Of a DNA stretch of 64,000 bases, positions 22,882-35,900 are shown piece after piece; within the stretch, counting starts at the first letter, position 1; each line of letters opens with the position of its first letter. Below the pieces are notes generated by a model that saw only the letters and a program-made list of their open reading frames with translations, was not told the DNA's origin and made no database searches. A program made the translations under genes and the position numbers. The DNA is taken from assembly GCA_903813345.2 (NCBI GenBank), contig CAIIXF020000002.1:30560926-30624925 (forward strand), written 5' to 3'. Origin of the DNA: Owenia fusiformis (lineage: Eukaryota; Annelida; Polychaeta; Sabellida; Oweniidae).

Positions 22882-23530
22882 TATAATGAGACGGAATGTA
22901 GCCTGTATAACTGTTGATTCCCGGGTTTTGTCTCTTCATTCTCATAAATCAAATTATCAAAAAATGATATTTTGATTTACAAAACTGCACCGAAACATAG
23001 AAAAGTACACGAAGGCAACCGCATTTACAATCTATAGTTCTGAAAAAGCAGGATAAAAAAGGACCAGTTTGTAAAATTTAAATTAGAATACTATCTTTAT
23101 TTTCTATCTAAACTTAAATCAATTTATTATAAACAAACTATCCGGGCAAACTATGACCAAGCATCGGAAATAGAAAACTCATGTAAATGAGTTATATAAG
23201 ACAATGAAATCAACACTAATTGAAACATAAACACTATAAAATCTTTCGATTCCATTACCTGTCATAATTTTTTTTAAATACCGACTTTACCGGGAGGAAT
23301 TTAACATGGGCTTTAATTCAAAGGCAAGAATGTGTTTTGATAACTTATTAAGCGGATTAAAAGCTGTTGGACGTTGCTCCAGTAATTTATATATTATGAT
23401 TCAGAATTGATGTGTGGATTATAATTGAAATCGAAAACATGACCAAAAGAGTCTAGACTTCCATTTGCTTTGATCATGAGGAATTGAAAATGTAAAAATT
23501 GAATTCCCATGCATAATCCAAGATTTAATA
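22882..23530. other. Intergenic, nothing recognised
   Basis: AT-rich sequence between a foldback element and a LINE insertion. No reading frame or RNA gene I can support. Confidence 0.3.
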
Positions 23531-23539
23531 CAAACGGTG

Positions 23540-25514
23540 TTTTTTTTTTTTTTTTTTTTTTTTTAATTAATTTATTAACATTGAAACAACATTTATACAA
23601 TTTTTACATAATATACAATGGTTACATTGGTACTTATACAGGAATACAGAACTTATTGGTTATAGATTTTACTATTTCTAATTTTCCAAATTTCAAACTT
23701 GTGTTTAAACACTAGCTGGTTTCTATGGCATTTGCTCTCAAAATCTCCTTCATTGCTATAAAATAAAATTTCTTGTTCAGAAAACTTTAAATTTTGAGTA
23801 TTTACATATTCCTTTGCATTCGTACAATTGACAAATAAGTGTTTATGACTTTCTGCTTCAACATTGCATATTTTACAAATTCCATTTGACTTCTGAATTT
23901 TTTGTAATTTTTTTTCTGTCCATATGGCTCCATTAAAACATTTAAATATAAATTCTTTAACATTATTGCTAATGTTACATTTAAACAAAATCTTATAAAA
24001 ATCTGAGAAATCCGTTTGAGCAAACTGCTCAGACCAATACTCTTCTGATTTGGATATTGTTAAACTGTTTTTTACAAACCCTTTTCTTATTGATTGCACA
24101 TTGATTTTCTGTACAGGAATACAATTAAAATATATTTTGCTTTCAATGTTTTTTAATGCCTCAATCTTGATTCTGTCTAACTTGTTAAAAACTCCTTTAA
24201 GTAAATTGTATTGAAGAAAAGTCTGGCCATTAAAACCTACTTTTTGCCCAATTTGATCATAGCTTAATAGTTCATTGTTTACATTACATACATCATTTAT
24301 TTTATAAACACCTTTTTGATGCCAGTTTTCAAAATATAAAGGATTGTTCTTGTACAACAAGTCTTTGTTATTTGATATATATGGACTACTTTTAACTGAA
24401 TTATACATAATCCATGTTTTCAACACATCTGTCCAAAATGAGGACTTAATTCTTTCTAGTCCTTTTACCTGATTAAATTCAACATTAGACAGTAAAATAG
24501 AAAAATCTTGACAAATTTTGTCAATAAGATAGGTTGGGAGTTTTTTCCAGTTTGCTTTGTTTCTATCAAGTAGAAGTTTAATCCATTTAATTGCAAAAGC
24601 ATCTTGAAAATGTTTCACATCTATCATATTTAGACCTCCCTTTGCATTGCTCTGTATCAATATATTTCTTTTAATACATTCTACTACACCTTTTACATCT
24701 TCTTCTTTATACACACCTTTGTTACCTGACCAGATATATTTAAAAAACAAACAATTTATCCGTTTAATAATCTTATCTGACAAAATAAAACTTTGCATAA
24801 TGTATCCAAATTGTGAGAGCATTAGTGATTTTACGAGAGTAATTTTACCAAACATGGTTAAACATCTACCTGCCCATCTTTTCATTATTTCTTCACATTT
24901 TTTGAATTTACAGTCAATATTCTCATCTAATTCAACCACCTTATTGGTTGTGCAAAATGTTACGCCTAATATTTTAATCCTATTATTTGGGAAAATATTC
25001 CATTTGATGTTTACTGGTTTTTCAACACAAAATTTTTTATTGCCTAACCATATTGCTTCTGATTTCTGTTTATTTAATTTTAACCCAGATATATTTGAAA
25101 AGGCATCAATAATATTGATTGCCTCTTTGACAGATGCAACATCTTTAAGTAAAAGTGACATATCATCAGCGTATTGAACTAGTTTAATTTCATCTGTTTC
25201 AGATATTACAATACCTTTCACATTATTAGTCTGTCTTATTTTACATGCCACTAGTTCACAGCATAAAATAAAGCAAAAAGCAGATGCAGGGCACCCTTGA
25301 GATAAACCTGACTTTAGTGGTATCCACTCGGAGAGCCAACCTCCAAAATTAATGCAGCTTAGCCCATTTGAATTAAGTGTTTTTATCCATTTGATAAAAT
25401 CAGGACCAAAACCAAAAATTTGGAATGTGTCATACATTAACTCTTTATTTAAACTATCATACGCACGGGAATAATCCAGTGCTACAAGTACACCTTCATC
25501 GTCATTGTCATCGT
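23540..25514 (-). mobile_element. 5'-truncated non-LTR retrotransposon (LINE) with intact RT C-terminal frame
   Basis: On the minus strand an uninterrupted frame codes for reverse transcriptase: GVLVALDYSRAYDSL (RT motif with the first Asp), LKSGLSQGCPASAF, then the YADDM catalytic box, the thumb region, and a C-terminal CKIC...HKHLFVNC zinc-knuckle-like motif near the end, as in L1/Tx1-type elements. It ends at 23653, and a run of about 22 T on the plus strand (A on the minus) closes the element near 23541. CAAACGGTG occurs at 23531-23539 and again at 25515-25523, a 9-bp target duplication. This fixes the 5' truncation inside the RT domain. The first 79 residues of the open frame (start 25749) are flanking DNA read through by chance. 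Confidence 0.9.
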
Positions 25515-25523
25515 CAAACGGTG

Positions 25524-26189
25524 TTAAACAGGTTGTTAAATTATGATACCTTCTCAGGAATAAATAGGTTGCATTGACTCTGAAAGTAGAGATAACAAGT
25601 TCAGCGGAGTAGCCAGCTTTCCGTCGGGGGGGGGGGGGCGATATCCATACAAAACACGTGTTTGCACAAGCTATTTTTATTAGCAACTTTTGATAACTAC
25701 AGAGAAGATCTCTCTTTTCTGGCGCGACTGTAAAAGTGTCCAAAATCATAATTATAGTTTTATTATGCTTAAAAGAAAAATACGCACAAACAGTCTGTTT
25801 TTTATTTGTATGCTCAGTTATAAAATGAGCAGTGTAACTTAGAAATAGCTTAATATAGTCAGAAAGAAGCAGTTATAATGTGTGAATATATTGCACACTT
25901 ACAGAGTATTGCGTTTGCGTATAATTGAGTATTCTTAACTTCACATATAATCAGTGCTTATTTGTGCTGTTTTACAAATAAAGAGGAGCAATACCTGAAT
26001 ATACAGAGTGTTCCATATATGCAGCGAGTATTGTCTCTGTAATGTCTCTGTTTATATGTGCTGAGTATTTTTGCTGATTATTGCTGATTACAAGAGATTC
26101 TTACAAATACATGAAGGCACTTCTTATAACCAAGCAATATTCTCTATTTCATATAGTGCGGGCCTTCCATCGCCCATTTACATAATACA
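25524..26189. other. Intergenic, nothing recognised
   Basis: AT-rich DNA between the LINE and duplicated block A2. There is a G run at about 25626-25638. Phrases like TATTGCTGATTATTGCTGATT near 26080 are short direct repeats. No gene supported. Confidence 0.3.
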
Positions 26190-26947
26190 AGCTAAATTGA
26201 TATTTTCATAGGTATTTAGATGGTAAAATGATTGTAAATCAGATTCAAGAAAATAGGAATTGCCATAGGCCAAGGAAAAGTAGTATTAGCTCAATCTAAA
26301 AAGTCACATCTTTTTTTTAGCTCACTAGTACTTTTCCCTTGGCCTGTGGGAATTACTGTACATGTACAGTAAAACTTGTTATAGTGAACACTTCTCTCTA
26401 GTGAACACCTATGTCTAGTGAAATCTCTTCTCAGCACATACTCCACTGAGTCATGCACTATTTACATATTCAAAAAATATTTAATTGGAAATAAACGTTA
26501 AATTGTCACTGCTCACGACAAATCTGGATGGTGTTTCAATTTTTTGTGAATGTGTCTGTTATTCTTTTCAGTGTGCACATGTTGCTCAAGTACTCTTTCC
26601 AATAGCTTTAAAGGAGAGCTAAATACTTGTAATTTCTATAACTGTTAACTTTATGGCATTCAGCATCAGGGCAGCCCCGTAGCCAGGGGGTCGGGGGCTG
26701 GGGTTGAGCCAAATTCTCTTTCAAAATCAAGCAGTTTTTAAGTGACTTTTGGCTAAATTTGAGAAATATGAACCCCCTGGAAATTTTTGAAGAGTGAACC
26801 CCCATTGGCAAAACCTAGCCACAGGCCTGTCCGGGTAAATCTCAAATGGCTGAAGATTTCATGCCCATGCCAGGATTATGATATTCTGTACAATATTGTT
26901 CTCAATTGTAATTAGAATTGTCACGTTCGCATGCAGTATTGTGAATA

Positions 26948-29900
26948 CTACTTCATGCTTGGCACACAGTCAACCGTTCCTTTGCTACCTGAAAACGAAA
27001 TATAAAATGGTAAAATATTTGATTTTATATCCACTGATAAGTCTGGGAACATGGATCTTATAGTTAAGGTCATAATGAAATAACATTCCACAAACTCATC
27101 AGTAATTATGTCACCACCAGAACTATTGACATTTTGTTACTGTCTCCAACCTTTTTGTCGACGTTGTTAGACGGTTGGTTGTATTTTTTGATGTTTATAC
27201 CTTGATACTATATAATTTTGTCCTTTGAAATGATACACACACAATATTATAAAAAGTGTTACCAGCGTAGTATTTCATGGAATATATTTCATTAAATAAA
27301 TTCAGATCCCTCATGTGTTAGGCCATTTATTAATTTAGGCCATTGTGCACAAAGTAGCCATGGATTTACAATTTAACGCAACAAAAAAATAATTTTTCAA
27401 AATTGAAATGTGAAGATTGTGTCACAGAGTAGGTAAATGTCTTTGGCTTAAAATCTTCCTGGACTATCCAAATTTGCCTGCTATGGAATGCAACTAAGAG
27501 AGTCCAAGTGGCACAATGATAACAAATTATCCTTCTCACAATACTCACTGTGCTTATCCGTATCGCAAAGCTTATCAAATTCTCCATTTGCCTTGATTTT
27601 TCTGAATCCTTCATTCCACAGGGCTAAAATTATAAAATAAGGAAAAACATTGTCATTTGAATATGTGACCTAAACCCATGCTGAATTACTGAGTTATTAA
27701 TATTTGTTTGAGTTATCCTTTTTTATCTCACCCTGTATGTGTTTCATACACTGAAAGGAATACACTAAGAGAATAATTTGAGTCTATGTTCCATTCTGAT
27801 ACTCATAGCATCTTTCTGTTTCACCTGAAACATTATCTCAGGGCTGAAAAGATTTGAGATGTCATGGTTGATCATGATGCTATGTTCAATAATCAAGAGG
27901 TTTTCACTCTTAATTAGTTAATTAATTTAATTACCAATGAAAGAACTGTCTTGTCTGGCCATTACTGCAGCTCCTCCGAGCATACAACTAATGTCACCAC
28001 CAGATTTCTTCACTATACCGTCTTTAACAGCTGTCTTCATATTCTCCTCTCCCGTGAACATTGCATCTATCTGTGATATAGGCTATCATATTAATAAAAC
28101 ATGCATCATTGGCTCATAGCCAGGGATGATTTATGGGTTGAGTGGCCCATCATTTTTTAAAGCATGCAGTTGTCACCATTCTGAGCACTTTTCAAGTGAT
28201 TTTAGCTATTTTTGAACAATTTATTTAAGTTGTATGATCATTCTGAAATTAATCTTTTGTTAGCTGTTAATGCTACATGTTATCAGCTGATCATAAAAAG
28301 CCAATCTATAAATATTGCTTTCCCCTTCCTATTAAAAAATCAAGAACTCAACAGCTGACCACAGTTAGAACCTACTGTAAGTAAGTTTTCCATAAGTTTT
28401 ACAATCGGCAGTCATCATTTGGATAGTTATTTAAAGCCCGTTTGTGTGTGAATCTTAATTTTGATCCCGAATAATACAATATGTGGGCAAATTATGATAA
28501 CTATAATGATGGAATTCTTGAAATCACCAACCACCTCGCTCTAACAATGTCCAAAATTCGACTTGCGCGCCACATTTTTGAAAGAGAATTGTATTGCTCG
28601 TTTACCTTGCCGTTGGTTATCATTTGAATTAGTTCAGTTGGACTGCTAACATGAACAATGTTAGCACGATCTAAAGTCGACCCTGTGATGTACCCTTTTT
28701 GTTTGGCAACGCATTTCTCATCGTACGCCCATCCATCAATGAAACCTACAGTGAAATCAATGTATGTTGCTCACACACAACATTCGCGATAACCATAAAG
28801 AGCAGACGTTCGACGGCATGGTATGGTTACCGATGCTGTAAGGTTTGAAAATACCCGCACTGTACTCATCTATCATTGTTTTCTATATCTTCTGTCAGTG
28901 TATTATAAATACCGACTAGTAGTAATAAAAATGTCCAATATCATTCAAAATATCGATTTGTGCTGAGATGAAGATTTTTGATATGAGGAAAATACAAGGG
29001 ATGGGCAACATAACGACCTGTGGGGCAAAATACGTTCCGCACCCGACCTCCCCAATCATTGTTCGTAAGAAAACAATAATTGAGTTGACGGCCGACAACT
29101 GAGAAAGCAATGAGTATGAGCCGCTACTGGGTTCCAGAGTACCTTTTTAAAATAACTCCAATTGACGTGAAATTTGAAATCAACGTACCTATTTTCTTCC
29201 CAGTAATGTCACTTGGATTGAAAGTGACATCATCATTCTTCACATAAAACTGTGCCATGATCGGTTTGCCATAGGATTGGGCAAATGAGAAAACGTGTTT
29301 TCTTCCAATGGTTGGAGCCCAGCCCATACATGCATCGTACCATCCGCCTAGCAGACCTAAAGTAATCAAAACACGTTCGTTACATCGACAGGTCAGTTTT
29401 TTTTCATGTCGGATTGTAATACCTTGATGGGACAAACACGTCTAGGGCGTGAAAACTTGTTGGAAGCAAGCTTTTCACCACAAGGCAGGGCAAGGCCAAT
29501 GTTCGCATACAATCATAATGTTAATTGTTGACCTGTAAAATTGTGACATTTTTGAAAATTATTCATATTACATTCCTTTCTACTTTATTTGATTTATTTA
29601 ATAAGGCGGTGGTCATCTGATTATATTATATTTTCAAATATAAAATCACTTTACGTTGAATTAGTGTACCTGTAGATCTAAAACTTCCAAACAAAATGCA
29701 ATGAATAAACATTAGACATAAGTTAAGGAGATAGGTCAGGAACTTATTTTTCTGTTAGTAATCCGATATTTAACTTTTTAGCTAATCCCTCGATAAAAGA
29801 TCGAACCTTGTCCTCCCATCGAATGCTCCCCTGCTTCAGAGTTCCAGCAGTTGTTATACTTGTCCCATACGGTCCTACAGTCCATGTCGGCCGCATCGCA

Positions 29901-32900
29901 CACTGGAGTACAAAATGAATGTGTGAATTGTGTGTCGTCAATCGTCATATGTGCAGAAGAGAACGTTTAATTGTGCAATTTACGTTAGATAATTGAAGTG
30001 TCGTTATTTAATATGATATGAATTTTTGAACTAAGAGGAAGTCAAACTAAGGCAAAACAGCACTGGCGGATTGTGCCTACCACCAGCTTCAATTTCTAGT
30101 TTGTGATCGCTAAGACGTAGTTTAGTAAATTGAGTTCGGTTGGCTAGTCTTTTTTCATTAATGAGATATTCCAAAATCTTAAAAACTCAGGTCATGTTTA
30201 AATCTAGTGTACATTCATGTTTTAAACTTTTTCAAACTGGACAAAACTAATTCCAATAATCAAAATCAAATTTCCAACACTTGGATTATTAATATTATAA
30301 TACGGTAATTACATGCAGTCTGAGAAAGATGAACTGGTTCATTTATGAGAAAAATAAATTGTCTCGATCTTACCAGCTTTTATAAGGTCATAAGAAAAGC
30401 CTTGTAGGTATCCTTCGTCATCTCTGAAAAACAAAATGATTTTAAGTAATTCAATATTATGAGAAGTAGCTATTTATTATCTAGTAGTAACCAAAATACA
30501 AGATAATTCAAAACTCCATAAGCCTGGCAACTCCCTCATCGAAAAATCATTCAAAAATAAATAGGCTTGAGCACGTAATTCAATGAGGGAGTTAGCCTGT
30601 TGCCTGTTGCAACTTATGGAGGGGAGTGTGATTTAAAGCAAATTACTTGAATAGTTGAAAGATGGAGGCACAATTGGAGTACCTTAACTTACATATACTC
30701 GAATGCTCCATAGTCATGGCCGTTTGCAATACTCCAGATCCTTTTGCCACTTTGAGAGACCTTCGCCGCTGACCCATCACAACTTCCAGCCGGCTAGCAA
30801 TGTTAAATTGAGATAAGACCATACCATATTTTAAATACAAAGTAATGATTCATGTTAGTACATGGTTGCTATTGTACTTAGTGTTTCGGTTGTTGTGGGT
30901 TAGATATCCTTGCGCTTTCTGCTTTACTAGGTATCATGTAAAAACGACCTACGTTTACAAACGAAAATAATGGCCGCTCAAGCTAGCAATCAGATAGCAA
31001 AACATAGAGTAAAACTTTCTAAATTATATTTCCAATGATAACTATTATTATACGTAGTCAATCTCGCCAAGGACGTATATTTGACCTAAAGATATGGATA
31101 AAGTTGTGAATACTATACTACCCGACCCCGTCATACCTGGACTGTCACGGAGGTTCCAGCAGGTCTGCCCAACGCAACAGCTGCCAAGATTAACCCTATG
31201 ATTGCTACTACTCCAAGTACCGCAATCAAAATAAGCAATAGTCGGGAGTTGACTAAAATATACAATGAACATAAATGTATGTAGAAAATAATGTAAAATT
31301 AATTCCTTTAAAGTCCCCTTTGTGTCTTTCTATTCATTTGAAAATGCATATTTTTCTTTAGTAAGTTATTTTTCAACCCATTTGTTTTTATTTATCGGAA
31401 AAAAGATTGAAAAATCTGGAGTCTATTGCTTTTGCCAGTTTTCTTATTAGACTCCAGATGTAAATCTGGAGTCTATTGTTTTCGCCAGTATTCTTATTAT
31501 TGTTTATTATTAGACTCCATTTTGCCAGTATTCTTATTATTCTCCTTCTTATTATTCTTTAAGAGTTTTTTCAATAACTATAAGGTATCCAGTAAAGACC
31601 ATAATACAGTTAATTTAGGTTCAGTATCTAGTTGGTGGGAAATTGGGTCAAATTTTTATCTAGGTCAAAGGTCAGGATCTGGGTCAAATCCAGTACTTTG
31701 TCACTTTTTTCGATTTTCTCAGTCGTCCTTCAATATTTTCGATCCGGGTTTCTTTCATTGTGTTCCTCATAAAAAAGTAGGAAATCTAGGGTCGATTTAG
31801 TTTTTTGATATCTCGAACCGATTTCGAGATATCAGTGTCCGAAAACGAGGTCCGAAAAAAAGTTCTCCGAATTCAATGCCCAGGATATTCCCCTTATAGA
31901 AAATTTTCTCAGGATTCCGAATCTGAAAACCGAATTGAAATCAGACTTCCGGTTCAAGAGTTATGACGTTTTGAAAGTTCTAGAAAAATCGATCTGATGG
32001 TACCCTCATAGAAAGTCAAGAAAAGTGAAAAAAAATTGAAAATACCAGTCCAGTCCTTTTCCAGGTCCAAGTCAAGGTCCAGTCCGGGTCCAAGTCCAGC
32101 GTTGGTCCAGGTTCAAGTCAAGTCTAGGTCTAAATCCAGTCCAGGGCCTAGGTCAAAATCTAGGTCAAATTCAAAGTTTTTCCTTATTTTTGCGATTCTG
32201 ACACTACACTTAAATTATATTCTTCGAAATTTTGTATACATGTATGCCAAGAGTGTGTAAATAGTGTTAGACTTTTGCCGTCAGAAAGTATTTTGACCCA
32301 CTTTTGAGATATGGTGTCCGAAAAGTAGGTCAAAATAAAAAATCTCCAAATTGAACGTATGAGTTATGAATTAAGGATAGAATTTTCTCAGGAATCCGAT
32401 TCTGCAAACCAAATTTCGATCCGACTTCCGGTTCGGAAGTGATAGCGTTTTGAAATTTCGAGAAAAATCGATCTGATGGTATCCTGATAGAAAGTCAAGA
32501 GTAGAGAAGAAAATATTGAAAAATTCATCCATCCTCCTATCTCACCCTACCCTATCCTTCCTATCTATCCTTCCTTCATATCTTTTCCTTCCTATCCTTC
32601 CTATCCTATCCTATACTATCCTTTCTTCCTATTCTATTCTATCCTATCCTTCTTTCTTATTCTATCCTATCGTTCTTTCCTATTCTATCCTACCTTCCTA
32701 TTTTATTTATCCATCTCTTTCTAGATGACTCAGCTTATTCTGGATGACTCGGCTTATTCTGGATGACTCGGCTAAAAAAAGTCTAGATCTGGAGTCTGAA
32801 ATTGAACCTCGTTCAATTTCCAAAATCTAGTTATTCTTTCTTTCCGCGTTTTCTCAGCAACTAGAGGGACTTTCTGAAATCTGCTTACATGGTTAAATAG

Positions 32901-35900
32901 GTAATGAGACCTAGTTTCTGGGAAATTAGGTCAAATTTTTATCTAGGTCAAAGGTCAAAATCTAGGTCAAATTATCATTTTGTCAATTATCTTTGTCATT
33001 TTTCAATATTTTTTCAAATTTTTTTTTAACGTGTAGCCAAGAAGAAAACGGTTTGACTGATAGTAATCAGTTTTTTGATTACTTCCACCGATTTTGAGGT
33101 CAAACGAAAAAGTTCTCCAAATTCAACGTATGAGGCATGAAATAAGTGTAAATTTTCCTCAGGAATCCAAATCTGCAAACCAAATTTCGATCTGACTCCC
33201 GGTTCGGAAGCTATAGCGTTTTGAAATCGCTAAATTTGGTGCCCATGTTATGCCAATGGGAAAAAAGACTTTTTCGAAGTGTAACATACAAGATATAGAC
33301 TGAGCACAGCTTAACATAATGAATGCCTATAAAGGAAGGGAACCTCAAAAGCTTCAAAATTTGGACACCAAAATGCCTAGGTCAAAATCTAGGTCAAATT
33401 CATAGTTTTTCCTTATTTTTACGATTCTGACACTACTCTTTAATAATTTTCTTCAAAATTTGTATACAGGTAGCCAAAAGTGTGATAATAGTGTAAGCCT
33501 TTTGCCGTTAGAAAGTATTTTGACCCACTTTTGAGATATGGTGTCCGAAAAGTAGGTCAAACTAAAAAGTTCTCCAAATTTAACATATGAGCTTAAGAAT
33601 AAGGGTAGAATTTCCTAAGAAATCCGAATCTGCAAATCAAATTTCAATCCGACTTTTGGTTTGGAAGTTATGGCGTTTTGAAAGCTCAAAAATCGCTAAA
33701 TTTGGTGCCCAATGTTATGTCAATGAGAAAAAAGATTTTTTGAAGTGTAAAATACCAGATATAGACTGAGTACAGCTTAACATTATTGAAGCCTATAAAA
33801 GGAGGGCACCTCGAAGGGTATCTAGCTTTAAAATTTGGACACCAAAATGCCTAGGTCAAAATCTGGGTCAAATTCATAGTTTTTCCTTATTTTTGCGATT
33901 CTGACATTATTTTTTAACGATTTGCTTCGAAATTTTGTATACAGGTAGCAAAGAGTGTGCTAATAGTGACAGCCTTAGCCGTCAGAAAGTATTTTGACCC
34001 ACTTTTGAGATATGGTGTCCGAAATGTGGGTCAAAATAAAAAAATCTCCAAATTCAACGTATGAGTTATGAATTAAGGGTAGAATTTTCTCAGGAATCAG
34101 AATCTTTAAACCAAATTTCGATCCAACTTCTGGTTAGATAGTTATAGTGGTTTGAAGTCTCGAAAAGTCGATATGATGATATCCCCATGTTAAGCCAATG
34201 GAGTTGAAGATAACCTACTTTAGAGTTGTCTAAATGTCTATATTCTAGATGACTCAGCTTATGGTTTGGAAGTGGACTCAGCTTAAAAAAAGTTTGAAAT
34301 CTGGAGTCTTAAATTGAACTTGTTCAATTTACATGTCTAGTTATTCTTATTATTAGACTCCAGATGAAATCTGGAGTCTATTGTTTTTGTCAGTTTTCTT
34401 ATTCTTCCTATTATTATTCTTTTTCTAAACCAGTTTTCTCAATAACCATAAGGTCTTCAGAAAAGTCAATCATTTGGTCAATTTAGGTCCAGTATCTAGT
34501 TCCTCGGAAATTGGGTCAAATTTTTATCTAGGTCAAAGGTCGATAACTAGGTCAAATCCAGTACTTTGTCACTTTTTTCGATTTTCTCGGTCGTCCTTCA
34601 ATATTTCTGATCCGGGTTTTTTTCATTGTGTTCCTCATAAAAAAGTAGAAAATCTTGGGTCGATTTATTTTTTTGGTATCTCAAACTCATTTCGAGGTAT
34701 CAGTGTCCGAAAACGAGGTCCAAAAAGGTTCTCCGAATCCAATGTCCAGGATATCAGTCTTATAGGAAATTTTCTCAGGATTCTGAATCTGAAAACCAAA
34801 TTTCGATTTGACTACCGGTTCAGAAGTTATGGCGTTTTGAAAATTCAAAAATCGCTAAATTTGGTGCCCCATGTTAATTCAATGGGAAAAAATATTTTTT
34901 TGAAGTGTAAAATATGAGATATAGACTAAGCACAGCTAAACATAATGGAAGCCCATAAAAGCAGGGGACCTCAAAACCTTCTTTTCATAAAAATTTGAAC
35001 ACCAAAACGCCTAGGTCAAAATCTAGGTCAAATTCAAAGTTTTTCCTTATTTTTGCGATTCTGACACTACAAATTAATTATATTCTTCGAAATTGTGTAT
35101 ACATGTAGCCAAGAGTGTGCTAATAGTGTTAGCCTTTTGCCGTCAGAAAGTATTTTGACCCACTTTTGAGATATGGTGTCCGAAAAGTAGGTCAAAATAA
35201 AAAATTCTCCAAATTTAACGTATGAGTTATCAATTAAGATTAGAACTTTCTCAGGAATCCGAATCTGCAAACCAAATTTCGATCTGACTTCCGGTTCGGA
35301 AGTTATGATGTTTTGAAAAATCAGAAATCGCTAAATTTTGTGCTACATGTTATGTCAATGGGAAAAAATATTTTTTTGAAGGGTAAAATACGAGATATAA
35401 ACTGAGTACAGCTTAACATAATAAAAGCTTGTGAAAGAAGGGGACCTCGAAGGCTACTTAACTTCAAAATTTGGACACCAAAATCCCTAGGTCAAAATCT
35501 AGGTCAAATTCATAGTTTTTCCTTATTTTTGCGATTATGACACTATATTTAAATAATTTGCTTCAAAATTTTGTATACAGGTAGGATAGAGTGTGCTAAT
35601 AGTGTTAGCCTTTTGCCATTAGGAAGTATTCCGACCCACTTTTGAGATATGGTGTCCGAAATAAAGGTCAAAATATAAAATTCTCCAAATTTAACGTATG
35701 GGTTATAAATTAAGGGTAGAATTTTCTCAGAAATCCGAATCTGCAAATCAAATTTCAATCCAACTTCCAGTTCAGAAGTTACGGCGTTTTGAAATCTCGA
35801 AAAACCGATATGACGATATCCCTATGTTAAGTCAATGGGAAAATAAAAATAAAAATACATGAATTGAAAAATACCAGATACAAACTGGATTCAAATAAAA

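Noticed and set aside
23653-25749. Single 698-residue protein
   Set aside because: The target duplication at 25515 shows that the first 79 codons are flanking DNA. Only the RT part belongs to the element.
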